A stretch of 15,075 nt of DNA from Candidatus Neomicrothrix sp. UBA2131 (GCA_002329075.1 DCXR01000016.1:1-15075); one strand, 5' to 3'; numbered from the stretch's first letter, positions 7,113 through 15,062 are shown. Notes: generated by a model not told the origin, from the letters alone. Translations and numbers: made by a program.

Positions 7113-9647
7113 ATGGGAGAACCAGCGACCAACTGCATCGACGCCCTCCTGGCGGACCTGACCGTGGAGGAGAAGGCCTCCCTCATGACCGGCCGCGGCA
7201 TCTGGGACACCAACCCCGTCGAGCGCCTCGGCATCCCGGCCCTGAGGGTCACCGACGGCCCCAACGGCGCACGAGGCGCCGGTCTGGTCGGCACCGGCAC
7301 GCCGGCGCTGTGCATCCCCTGCGGTTCGGCCCTCGGCGCCACCTGGGACCGGAACCTGGTCGAGGAACTCGGGGCAGCCCTGGCAGCCGAGACCCGTGCC
7401 CGTGCCTGCCACGTGCTGCTCGCCCCGACCGTAAACATCCACCGCACCCCCCTCGGTGGTCGCAACTTCGAGTGCTATTCGGAGGACCCGGTACTCACGG
7501 GCAGGACCGCAGCGGCGTTCATCCGGGGTGTCCAGGGGGGCGGCGTCGGCACCACCATCAAGCACTTCGTCGCCAACGACTCGGAGTTCGAGCGCAACAG
7601 CATCGACTCGGTCGTTCCGGACCGGGCGCTACGTGAGGTCTACCTGCGGCCCTTCGAGATCGCCGTGTCCGAAGCCGAGCCGTGGGGACTCATGGGCTCC
7701 TACAACCGGGTGAACGGCACGTTCGCCTGTGAGAACCGGTGGTTGCTCACCGAGGTGCTGCGCGACGACTGGGGGTTCGACGGCATCGTCGTCACCGATT
7801 GGTTCGGCGCCAAGTCCACGGCCGCCATGGCCGGGTCCGGGCTGGACCTCGAGATGCCCGGCGCCGGCCGCTTCTACGGTCCGGCGCTGGTGGCGGCGGT
7901 CGAGGCCGGTGAGGTCGACGGGGCGCTGCTGGACGCCGCGGCCCGTCGGTTGCTCACCCTGCTCGAACGGACCGGGGCCTTCGACGATCCGCTGGATCGG
8001 CCCGAGGTCGAACTCGACGAACCGGCGCACCGTGCGCTCGCCCGGCGGGCCTCGGCCGGATCGATGGTCCTCTACCGAAATGAGGGCGTGCTGCCGTTCG
8101 ACGCGGAATCGATCGCAACGCTGGCGGTGATCGGACCCAACGCTGCCGACGCCATGCTCATGGGAGGCGGCTCGTCGGCGCTCGTGCCACAGCACGCCAC
8201 TTCTCCGCTCGAGGCGATCACGGCCCGGCTCGGCGGGGACCGCCAGGTGCGCTACGAGCCGGGGGCATTCACCGAGCGCACCACCCGTCCGGTCCGGCTC
8301 CGGCAGTTGACGGGAGCGGACGGATCGCCGGGCTTCACGGTCGAGTACTTCGACGGCCCGGCCTGGGAGGGCGAGCCCCGACGGGTCGCCACCGGTCGCG
8401 ATGGGCGCCTGTTCACCACCGGTGGGGCACCGTTTTCGTTCCGGGCCGTCGCCCGACTGACACCGGAGGAGACCGGCGAGCACACGCTCACGCTCGTGCA
8501 GGCCGGACGGGCCCGGGTCCTGGTCGACGGTGGGGTGCTGCTGGACGGGTTCACCGACCCGCCCCCGCTGGGTGAGGCGTTCTTCGGGATGGGGAGCGTC
8601 GAGGTCGAGGCTGGCATGACGCTGGTCGCCGGCGAGACGGTGGAGGTCGTGGTCGAGTACTCGAGCGACGACAGTGCCTTCCTCCACGGCGCCCAGGTCG
8701 GCTTGCGCCCACCGGTGATAGACGACCTCATGGACCGTGCCGTGGAGGTGGCCGCCGAGGCCGATGCGGTGGTCCTCGTGGTCGGCACCAACGACGACTG
8801 GGAGACCGAGGGCCGTGACCGTGAGTCCATGGACCTGCCGGGCTCACAGCCCGAGCTGATCCGTCGGGTGTGCGCCGCCAACCCCCGCACTGTCGTGGTC
8901 GTGAACGCCGGCTCGGTCGTCACCATGGACTGGGCCGAAGAGGCGCCGGCCGTGCTGCAGTCCTGGTTCGGCGGCCAGGAGATGGGCGACGCCCTCGTCG
9001 ACGTCCTGTTCGGCGACGCCGAGCCGGGGGGTCGCCTGCCGACGACCGTCCCGCACCGCCTGGAAGACACGCCGGCGTTCACCAGCTACCCGGGTGAGGC
9101 AGGTCTGGTGCACTACGCCGAGGGGGTCTTCGTCGGCTACCGCTGGTACGAGGCCCGCGACATCGAGGTGGCCTACCCGTTCGGCCACGGCCTCGGCTAT
9201 ACGACGTTCTCCTGGGGAGATGCCCGGCTGGGCGAGGTGCCGAGCGCTGCCGAGTTGGCCGACGGTGCGACCGTGACTGCCACCGTCGCCGTCGCCAACG
9301 TCGGCGACCGCCCGGGCAGCGAGGTCGTGCAGTGCTACGTGGCCCATCTGGATCCGGTGTTCGCCCGACCACCCCAGGAACTCCGGGGCTTCGCCAAGGT
9401 GCACCTCGAACCCGGCGAGACCATCGATGTGTCGATTGAGTTGGACCACCGTGCCTTCGCCTACTGGGACCCGGCCGACCCCGGCTACACCGACCGCAAC
9501 CACCGTGTCCCCGTGGCCGCCGGCGGTGGACACGTCGGGCACCGTGAGGAGGCGGGCTGGTATGCGGACCCGGGCACCTATGAGGTCCGGCTGGGCACCT
9601 CGTCCGCCGACATCCGGGCGGTGCTGGAACTCACGCTCGAGGGCTAG
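7113..9647 (+). CDS. Glycoside hydrolase family 3 beta-glycosidase with PA14 domain
   Basis: 844-residue retaining beta-glycosidase, most likely a beta-glucosidase releasing terminal sugars from short or conjugated glycans. Domain order: GH3 N-terminal barrel (about 1-300) with RVTDGPNGARG (45-55), KHF (150-152) and GIVVTDWFG (224-232), whose Asp229 is the predicted nucleophile; start of the GH3 C-terminal domain (about 310-385); an inserted PA14 domain (about 405-535, EYFDGPAWEGEP...); the rest of the C-terminal domain with NDDWETEGRDRE (560-571), where Glu566 (or Glu564) is the likely acid/base; then a fibronectin-III-like domain (about 715-844). This is the layout of Kluyveromyces BglI-type enzymes, in which the PA14 domain shapes substrate choice. 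There is no signal peptide, so it is probably cytoplasmic and acts on imported oligosaccharides or glycosides. The Fn3-like domain holds a loop with GGGHVGHREE (804-813) that is not obviously conserved. Sugar specificity (glucose, xylose or other) cannot be read from sequence. Confidence 0.92.
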   Translation: MGEPATNCIDALLADLTVEEKASLMTGRGIWDTNPVERLGIPALRVTDGPNGARGAGLVGTGTPALCIPCGSALGATWDRNLVEELGAALAAETRARACHVLLAPTVNIHRTPLGGRNFECYSEDPVLTGRTAAAFIRGVQGGGVGTTIKHFVANDSEFERNSIDSVVPDRALREVYLRPFEIAVSEAEPWGLMGSYNRVNGTFACENRWLLTEVLRDDWGFDGIVVTDWFGAKSTAAMAGSGLDLEMPGAGRFYGPALVAAVEAGEVDGALLDAAARRLLTLLERTGAFDDPLDRPEVELDEPAHRALARRASAGSMVLYRNEGVLPFDAESIATLAVIGPNAADAMLMGGGSSALVPQHATSPLEAITARLGGDRQVRYEPGAFTERTTRPVRLRQLTGADGSPGFTVEYFDGPAWEGEPRRVATGRDGRLFTTGGAPFSFRAVARLTPEETGEHTLTLVQAGRARVLVDGGVLLDGFTDPPPLGEAFFGMGSVEVEAGMTLVAGETVEVVVEYSSDDSAFLHGAQVGLRPPVIDDLMDRAVEVAAEADAVVLVVGTNDDWETEGRDRESMDLPGSQPELIRRVCAANPRTVVVVNAGSVVTMDWAEEAPAVLQSWFGGQEMGDALVDVLFGDAEPGGRLPTTVPHRLEDTPAFTSYPGEAGLVHYAEGVFVGYRWYEARDIEVAYPFGHGLGYTTFSWGDARLGEVPSAAELADGATVTATVAVANVGDRPGSEVVQCYVAHLDPVFARPPQELRGFAKVHLEPGETIDVSIELDHRAFAYWDPADPGYTDRNHRVPVAAGGGHVGHREEAGWYADPGTYEVRLGTSSADIRAVLELTLEG

Positions 9648-9650
9648 CCT
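9645..9650 (+). promoter_or_regulatory. Candidate -10 box of the thiamine transport operon
   Basis: TAGCCT fits TANNNT and its first three bases are the GH3 stop codon. A start about 7 bases later would put the 5' end of the transcript at the beginning of the TPP aptamer. No good -35 is visible, so read-through from the GH3 gene is an alternative. Confidence 0.35.
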
Positions 9651-9654
9651 CCGT

Positions 9655-9781
9655 ATCGACAACCGACCGGGGAGCTCGGACCTGATGCCGGGCTGAGAGG
9701 GCAGCGACGGTCGCGTGTGCGACCGGGGTGCTGTCGACCCGAATCAACCTGAACCGGGTAATGCCGGCGGAGGGAGTTTCG
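9655..9781 (+). promoter_or_regulatory. TPP riboswitch (thi box)
   Basis: All core parts of the thiamine pyrophosphate aptamer are present in order. GGGGAGC is followed by a P2 stem (CUCGG 9675-9679 with CCGGG 9688-9692). The pyrimidine-sensing CUGAGA is at 9693-9698. P3 is GGCAGC 9700-9705 with GCUGUC 9730-9735, extended by a perfect P3a hairpin GGUCGC-GUGU-GCGACC (9709-9724). Then come ACCUGA (9747-9752), P5 CCGG/CCGG around GUAAUG (9754-9767), and the closing GCGGAGGGA. The 3' strand contains the Shine-Dalgarno of thiB and ends at its start codon. No terminator hairpin plus U-run follows, so control is probably at translation initiation: bound TPP hides the ribosome site. It serves the thiBPQ operon directly downstream. 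Confidence 0.95.
9769..9776 (+). promoter_or_regulatory. Shine-Dalgarno of thiB inside the riboswitch
   Basis: GGAGGGAG lies five bases before the ATG at 9782 and is at the same time the conserved 3' end of the TPP aptamer, where it can pair in P4/P1. This overlap fixes the thiB start and explains how ligand binding could block translation. Confidence 0.8.
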
Positions 9782-10840
9782 ATGCACCGGATCCTGGCCA
9801 GAGCCCTTTCCCTGGTCGCGGCTGCGTGCCTGCCTGTCGCCTGCGGCAGTGGTCCGGCGACTGCGCCCGACCCCGAACCCATTGCGGACCAGGCCATCAC
9901 GCTGGTCACTCACGACTCCTTCCGGGTCTCGCAGGGCATCCTCGAGGCCTTCACCGCCGAGACCGGCGTGACGGTCACGGTCGAGAACGCCGGCGACACC
10001 GGACAGATGGTCGCCACGTCGATCCTCACGGCGGACAACCCGATCGGCGACGTCATGTACGGCGTCGACAACACCTTTCTCCAGCGTGCGCTCGATGCTG
10101 AACTGTTCGAAGCCTATGAGTCGCCGGCGCTGGCGAACGTGCCGATGTCGCTCCAGTTGGACCCCGGGCACCGGGTCACGCCGATCGACTTTGGCGACGT
10201 GTGTGCCAACTACTGGATCGACCGGTTCGGCGACGACCTTCCGGTGCCCGTCACCCTCGCCGACCTGGTCGACCCGGTGTACAGGGGCCTGCTCGTCGTC
10301 GAGAACCCCGAGACCTCCTCACCGGGCCTCGCCTTCCTGCTCGCCACGATCGCCGAGTTCGGCGACGGTTGGGAGGAGTTCTGGAAGTCGCTGCGCATCA
10401 ACGACGTGGTCGTCACCGCCAGTTGGGACGACGCCTACTACGGCGAGTTCGTGTCGGGTGGGGGCGATCGGCCGATCGTCATCTCGTATGCCTCGAGCCC
10501 GCCCGCCGAGGTCATCTATGCGGACCCGCCCGTCGACACGGCGCCCACTGGCGTCATAACCGACACCTGCTTCAGGCAGGTCGAGTTCGCCGGGATACTC
10601 GCCGGTACGACCCACCGCTCCGCCGCCGAGGCGCTGGTCGACTTCCTGCTCTCGGACACGTTCCAGGAGGACATCCCGCTGAACATGTTCGTGTTCCCTG
10701 CGTCGACGACCGCCGCTCTCCCCCGGGCGTTCGTCGACCACGTGGTGCTGCCGGAGGATCCGTACACGCTCCCACCGGCCGAGATCGGGGCGAACCGCAA
10801 CGCATGGACCGAGCGGTGGACCCAGATAGTGCTGCGGTAG
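9782..10840 (+). CDS. thiB: Thiamine ABC transporter, substrate-binding lipoprotein
   Basis: 352-residue extracytoplasmic binding protein that captures thiamine (or TMP/TPP) for the ThiPQ importer. The N-terminus has a short basic stretch, a hydrophobic core and LPVACGSG; Cys21 is the likely lipidation site, though Pro at -3 is not the textbook lipobox. The body lines up with E. coli ThiB: VTHDSF (42-47), GVDNTFL (94-100), PIDFG (134-138), TSSPGLAFLL (178-187), SWDDAY (214-219), VISYASSP (233-240) and the end motif NRNAW...W. Trp215 and Tyr236 match ligand-stacking residues of E. coli ThiB. The Trp of the E. coli IPTGNWMYP segment is Phe303 here. The start is set by the riboswitch-embedded Shine-Dalgarno; an open frame 18 codons further up lies within the aptamer and is not used. 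It is the first gene of the operon, 16 bases before thiP. Confidence 0.94.
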   Translation: MHRILARALSLVAAACLPVACGSGPATAPDPEPIADQAITLVTHDSFRVSQGILEAFTAETGVTVTVENAGDTGQMVATSILTADNPIGDVMYGVDNTFLQRALDAELFEAYESPALANVPMSLQLDPGHRVTPIDFGDVCANYWIDRFGDDLPVPVTLADLVDPVYRGLLVVENPETSSPGLAFLLATIAEFGDGWEEFWKSLRINDVVVTASWDDAYYGEFVSGGGDRPIVISYASSPPAEVIYADPPVDTAPTGVITDTCFRQVEFAGILAGTTHRSAAEALVDFLLSDTFQEDIPLNMFVFPASTTAALPRAFVDHVVLPEDPYTLPPAEIGANRNAWTERWTQIVLR

Positions 10841-10853
10841 GGCACGTGTCCAC
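10816..10853 (+). other. Possible hairpin at the thiB/thiP junction
   Basis: GTGGAC (10816-10821) can pair with GTCCAC (10848-10853), and inside it GTGC (10829-10832) with GCAC (10842-10845). The structure contains the thiB stop codon and ends three bases before the thiP ATG. It could protect the thiB mRNA end or lower thiP translation, but it may also be chance in GC-rich DNA. Confidence 0.25.
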
Positions 10854-10856
10854 ACC

Positions 10857-12476
10857 ATGACCGCCCGTCACCTTGGTCGGGTGGCTGCGGTCGCTCTGCC
10901 GGCCGTGTTCCTCGGTGTCTTCTTCCTGTACCCGGTGGCGGCCATCGTCGGCCGGGGGCTCACGGGGGAAGGCCTCGACCGTCTGACGGGGCTTCCCGGT
11001 TCGGCCTCATTCCGCAGCGTCGCCTGGTTCACCCTGTGGCAGGCGCTGGTGTCGACGGTGCTGACGGTTGTGGTCGCCCTGCCCGGTGCGCACCTGCTGG
11101 CCCGCCACCGGTTCCGGGGCCGGGCTGCCCTGCGGGCACTGACAACCGTCCCGTTCGTGCTGCCTACGGTCGTGGTCGGCAGCGCCTTTGTCGCGCTGTT
11201 CGACCGCTTCGGCCTCGATGACGGTGCCTTCCGGATGCGGCACACTGTCTGGGCGATCCTGGCGTCCCACGTTTTCTTCAACGTGGCGGTGGTGCTTCGG
11301 ACCGTCGGTGCGTTCTGGGAGGGCCTGGACCCTGCGGTCGAGGAACAGGCCCGGGTGCTCGGGGCGGGTCCCTGGCGGACCTTTCTGTCGGTGACACTGC
11401 CGAGGCTCTGGCCCGCTGTCGCAGCTGCGGCTTCGATCGTGTTCCTGTTCTGCACGACCTCGTTCGGTGTGATCCTGATCCTGGGCGGTCCTACGAGGGC
11501 GACGCTCGAGACGGAGATCTGGCGCCACGCCGTTTGGCGCGGCGACCTGGCCTCGGCGACCGCACTCGCCGTGGTGCAGTTCGTGGCCGTCGTGGCGATG
11601 GTCGTGGTGGCCAACCGGCTCCAGCGGCGACGTTCCGTGGACGAGCGGTCAACTTTCCGTCTCCCGCCGCATCCGACGAGGCGGCTCCTCGGCGCCAACC
11701 TGGCACTGCTCGCCACGGTGCTCCTGCTCCCGGTGGCGGTGCTGGTGGAGCGGTCGCTCTCGGTCGGTGACGGTTACTCGCTGCGCCACTACGGCGCCCT
11801 TGCCAATCGGGTGAACCTGCTGCCGGTCTCGGCCCTGGTGGCCCTGCGCAACTCGTTGCTGTTCGCCCTGGTGGCGACGGCGCTCGCCCTGGTCGTCGGC
11901 GGGTTGGCCTCGTTGGTTGTCGTGCACGGCCGGGGTTGGGTGTCGCGGATCCTCGACCTGGGGTTCATGCTGCCCCTGGGGGTGTCGGCGGTGACCCTCG
12001 GCTTCGGCATGCTGATCGCCCTCGACGATCCGCCGCTCGACCTGCGTTCCTCCCGCTGGCTGGTTCCGGTTGCCCATGCGCTGGTGGGGATTCCGTTTGT
12101 CATGCGCACGCTCGTGCCGACACTGCGCAGCATCGACGACCGCCTCCGCGAGGCGGCTGCAGTTCTGGGGGCCTCGCCCACACGGGTACTGCGCGAGATC
12201 GACCTGCCGATCGCCGGTCGGGCCGTCGCGGTCGGTGCCGCCTTCGCCTTCGCCATCTCCCTGGGGGAGTTCGGTGCCACCTCGTTCCTGCCCCGCCAAC
12301 CGGACCGGCTGACCGCCCCGCTGGCGCTGTTTCGCCTGCTGGGCACGCCTGGCGAGCTCCTGCGGGGTCAGGCCATGGCGCTGGCCGTGGTGCTCATGGT
12401 GCTGACGGCGGCCTGTGTGCTGGTGATCGAGTCCCGCGGCCGGTTCGGATCGGGCGTGGTCCGGGGGGACCTGTGA
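10857..12476 (+). CDS. thiP: Thiamine ABC transporter, fused permease
   Basis: 539-residue membrane protein forming the whole channel of the thiamine importer; E. coli ThiP has 536 residues and the same double layout. Two homologous binding-protein-dependent permease halves are joined (about 1-255 and 275-539), each with around six helices. Each half has an EAA-type cytoplasmic loop that docks on the ATPase: EEQARVLGAGPWRTFLSVTLPR (from residue 162) and REAAAVLGASPTRVLREIDLP (from 431), both with the conserved Gly. The link between halves (255-275) is basic and charged. The ATG has only a weak upstream GGGC stretch, so translation may be coupled to thiB or limited by the hairpin at the junction. 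Its stop overlaps the thiQ start. Iron (FbpB) and spermidine permeases are related, but the riboswitch and thiB settle the assignment. Confidence 0.93.
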   Translation: MTARHLGRVAAVALPAVFLGVFFLYPVAAIVGRGLTGEGLDRLTGLPGSASFRSVAWFTLWQALVSTVLTVVVALPGAHLLARHRFRGRAALRALTTVPFVLPTVVVGSAFVALFDRFGLDDGAFRMRHTVWAILASHVFFNVAVVLRTVGAFWEGLDPAVEEQARVLGAGPWRTFLSVTLPRLWPAVAAAASIVFLFCTTSFGVILILGGPTRATLETEIWRHAVWRGDLASATALAVVQFVAVVAMVVVANRLQRRRSVDERSTFRLPPHPTRRLLGANLALLATVLLLPVAVLVERSLSVGDGYSLRHYGALANRVNLLPVSALVALRNSLLFALVATALALVVGGLASLVVVHGRGWVSRILDLGFMLPLGVSAVTLGFGMLIALDDPPLDLRSSRWLVPVAHALVGIPFVMRTLVPTLRSIDDRLREAAAVLGASPTRVLREIDLPIAGRAVAVGAAFAFAISLGEFGATSFLPRQPDRLTAPLALFRLLGTPGELLRGQAMALAVVLMVLTAACVLVIESRGRFGSGVVRGDL

Positions 12477-13459
12477 ACGGCCTGACCGTCGTCGCCGTGT
12501 CGGTCGGCTTCGGTGGGGCACCGGTGCTCGACGGCATCGACCTGGCGGTCGCTCCGGGCGAGATCCTGGTGCTGCTCGGCCCCAGCGGTTGCGGCAAGAC
12601 GACCCTGCTGCGGGCCGTGGCGGGGCTCGAGCCCATGGTGGCCGGGTCGATCTCATGGGACGGCGTCGACCTGGCCGGTGTTCCACCCCACGAGCGGGGG
12701 TTCGGACTCATGTTCCAGGACCATGCCCTGTTCCCGCACCGGGACGTGGCGGGCAACGTCGGGTTCGGACTGCGCATGGCGGGGATGCCAGAGTCGCAAC
12801 AGGATGAAAGGGTCCGTCGGGTGCTCGAGTTGGTCGGACTGGAGGGCTTCGGGCCACGATCCGTGTCGACGCTGTCGGGAGGCGAGGCCCAGCGGGTGGC
12901 CCTGGCCCGGTCGCTGGCGCCGGGACCACGGCTCCTCATGTTGGACGAACCGTTGGGCTCGTTGGATCGGGCGTTGCGGGACCGACTGGTCGACGAGTTG
13001 GGCGTCCTGTTGCGTCGGTTGGGCCAGGCGGCGATCCACGTCACCCACGACCACGACGAGGCCTTCACCCTCGCCGACCGGATCGCCGTGATGGCCGACG
13101 GACAGATAGCCAGGACCGGGACGCCGTCAGAGGTCTGGGCCGATCCCCGCTCCGTCGCCGTGGCCCGCAGCGTCGGGCACCGCAACCTGTTGGACCTGAA
13201 CCCGGACGGCTCGTGTGCCCTGGGACGGCTGGGGACCGGTCCCGGCACGGTGTTGGTGCGCGGCGACCGACTGACGTTGCAAGAGGGCGCCCAGCCGGCC
13301 CGGGTGATCGGCGTGACCTTCCGGAACGGTCGCACCGAGGTGACGGTCTCGGTCGACGGCCTTGAGTTGTCCCTGTTCACCGACCGACCGGTCGCCCGTG
13401 GCGAAACAGTCGGCCTGCACCTCGCCGATGAAGCGGTCGTCGGGTTGGACGGCGCCTGA
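12473..13459 (+). CDS. thiQ: Thiamine ABC transporter, ATP-binding protein with TOBE-like C-terminus
   Basis: 328-residue ABC ATPase that powers thiamine import through ThiP. Seen: Walker A GPSGCGKTT (36-44), Q-loop Gln82 in MFQD, signature LSGGEAQ (134-140), Walker B LLMLDEP (154-160), D-loop SLD and the switch His192 in VTHDHDEAF. The start is a GTG overlapping the thiP stop by four bases (GTGA), with GGGGGGA just upstream, so translation is coupled. The frame is open far upstream inside thiP but only as a shadow. E. coli ThiQ has about 232 residues; here about 90 more follow the ATPase domain and look like a TOBE regulatory fold (TVLVRGDRLTLQEG...TEVTVSVDGLELSLF). This is common in FbpC/PotA-type ATPases, so by sequence alone it could be called an iron or polyamine ATPase. 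The operon makes ThiQ the best name. It is convergent with the ligase gene, four bases between stops. Confidence 0.9.
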   Translation: MNGLTVVAVSVGFGGAPVLDGIDLAVAPGEILVLLGPSGCGKTTLLRAVAGLEPMVAGSISWDGVDLAGVPPHERGFGLMFQDHALFPHRDVAGNVGFGLRMAGMPESQQDERVRRVLELVGLEGFGPRSVSTLSGGEAQRVALARSLAPGPRLLMLDEPLGSLDRALRDRLVDELGVLLRRLGQAAIHVTHDHDEAFTLADRIAVMADGQIARTGTPSEVWADPRSVAVARSVGHRNLLDLNPDGSCALGRLGTGPGTVLVRGDRLTLQEGAQPARVIGVTFRNGRTEVTVSVDGLELSLFTDRPVARGETVGLHLADEAVVGLDGA

Positions 13460-13463
13460 GTGC

Positions 13464-15062
13464 TCAGTCGGTGAACCGGGGGAGCAGGTCCCGGGGAACC
13501 ACCTTGCCCATGGCGTTGCGGGGCAGTTCGTCGACGACGAGGAAACGGTCCGGGACCTTGTAGCGGGCCAGGTCGACGGCGCAGTGGGCGGAGAGGCCGG
13601 CAGGGTCGGGGCTGCACCCGACCATCGGGACCACGGCGGCGACGACCCGCTCGCCGAGTCTTTCGTCGGGGAGGCCGACCACCGCGGCTTCGGCCACTTC
13701 CGGGTGCATCAGGAGCACCCGCTCCACCTCGGCCGGGTACACGTTGGCGCCGCCGCGCAGGATCAGTTGGCTCCGTCGGCCCCGGACCAGCAACCGGCCG
13801 TCGGCGTGTAGCAGGCCGAGGTCACTGGTGTGTAGCAGGCCGCCCCGCAGCGCCTCGCTGGTCGCCTCCGGCTGGTTCCAGTAGCCGAGCATCGGGGTCC
13901 AGACGCCGGCCCAGCGGCCCTCGCTGCGTGCCCGGAAGCACACCTCGCCAACCTCGCCGTAGGGCACCTCGATGCCGGCGGCATCGACGACGACCACCTC
14001 GACGGGATCGAGTGCGTAGCCGGCGGCTCCGTCGTTTCCCCGATCGTCGGCACGGTCGCGCACCATGCCGGACGGTGCCTCGGTGAGCCCGTAGCCGACC
14101 AGCGGCCAGGATCCGAACTTCTCGTACCAGCGCTGCCGGAGTTCCGGCGGCGTGTGTGCGGCGCCGATGACGATGCGGGTGAGTCCCGCCAGGTCCTCCC
14201 GGCGCACCTCGGGGTGCTCGACGAGGTCGTGGGCGAGCGTGGGTACCAGCGTGATGCGGCTGACGCCCTCGGCCCGGATCGCAGCGGTCAGGCCGACGGG
14301 GTCGGTTCGGTCGATGAGCACCGCCGTGGTGCCCCGTACGAACGACCACACCGGCCCCAGGAGCAGGAGGTTGAGGATGGTGCAGGACAGGGCGGTGCCG
14401 TGGCGTTCACCGGGGATGGCCGGGTAGGAGGTTCGGCTGGAGATGCCCGACCAGATGATGTTGTGCTGGCTGTGGACGGCGCCCTTGGGACGGCCGGTGG
14501 TGCCGCTGGTGTAGGCGATCGCCGCCGGGGCGTGTGGGTCGACCTCGATCGTCGGCTGAGGGTGGTCGGCTGCCACCAGTTCGGCCCACGAGCCGTCACC
14601 GGTTTCCGGATCGACGGTCAGGATCGGGTCGTTTTCGATCTCCCGTGTCCGGTCCGGCGTGGTCAGGAGCAGCGATGCATCGGTGTCGTCGAGCATCCAG
14701 CGGGCCTCCGGGGTCGTCAGGTCGGCGTTGATCCCGACCCAGATGGCGCCGAGCCGCTGGGTGGCCAGGAAGGCCTCGATGAGGGTCGTGCGGTTCGGGA
14801 GGCTGGCGGCCACCCGGTCACCGGGGCCGATGCCGAGTTCGGCGAGTCCGCCGGCGGCAGATGTGACCCGCTCGTCGAGTTCCCGGTAGGTCATCCGGTC
14901 AGTGCCATGGACGAGCGCCTCCCGGTCCGGGTGCCGGTGTACGCCGTCTACGAGGATTTCGGCCACGGTGTGGGGTCCCTCGGGCAGCGACGCTGGGTCT
15001 GGTCTGACCTGTAGGCCCCGTGTGTCGAGGGTCGTTTCATCAAGACGATGCTCGTCGGGCAC
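13464..15062 (-). CDS. AMP-forming acyl-CoA synthetase/ligase (ANL superfamily)
   Basis: 532 residues with the given start. It activates a carboxylic acid as acyl-AMP, then normally transfers it to CoA. Seen: ATP-binding P-loop YTSGTTGRPKG (184-194), GYGLTE (323-328), HTSDLG (411-416; Asp414 binds the ribose), the hinge region GRRSQLILRGGANVYPAEVE (428-447) and the C-terminal PRNAMGK with catalytic Lys520. The usual TGD motif reads TSD. The length fits medium- or long-chain fatty-acyl or aryl-CoA ligases; the acid substrate is not predictable. The start given is a GTG close to the window edge with no Shine-Dalgarno in the few bases visible. The frame stays open to the edge, so the true start may lie outside. 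About 30 residues precede the first family-conserved stretch, so the domain itself is complete. No functional link to the thiamine operon is evident. Confidence 0.88.
   Translation of the reverse strand: MPDEHRLDETTLDTRGLQVRPDPASLPEGPHTVAEILVDGVHRHPDREALVHGTDRMTYRELDERVTSAAGGLAELGIGPGDRVAASLPNRTTLIEAFLATQRLGAIWVGINADLTTPEARWMLDDTDASLLLTTPDRTREIENDPILTVDPETGDGSWAELVAADHPQPTIEVDPHAPAAIAYTSGTTGRPKGAVHSQHNIIWSGISSRTSYPAIPGERHGTALSCTILNLLLLGPVWSFVRGTTAVLIDRTDPVGLTAAIRAEGVSRITLVPTLAHDLVEHPEVRREDLAGLTRIVIGAAHTPPELRQRWYEKFGSWPLVGYGLTEAPSGMVRDRADDRGNDGAAGYALDPVEVVVVDAAGIEVPYGEVGEVCFRARSEGRWAGVWTPMLGYWNQPEATSEALRGGLLHTSDLGLLHADGRLLVRGRRSQLILRGGANVYPAEVERVLLMHPEVAEAAVVGLPDERLGERVVAAVVPMVGCSPDPAGLSAHCAVDLARYKVPDRFLVVDELPRNAMGKVVPRDLLPRFTD

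Noticed and set aside
11936..12472. N-terminal extension of the thiQ frame
   Set aside because: It is a shadow over the well-supported 3' half of thiP; ATPase homology begins at the overlapping GTG.
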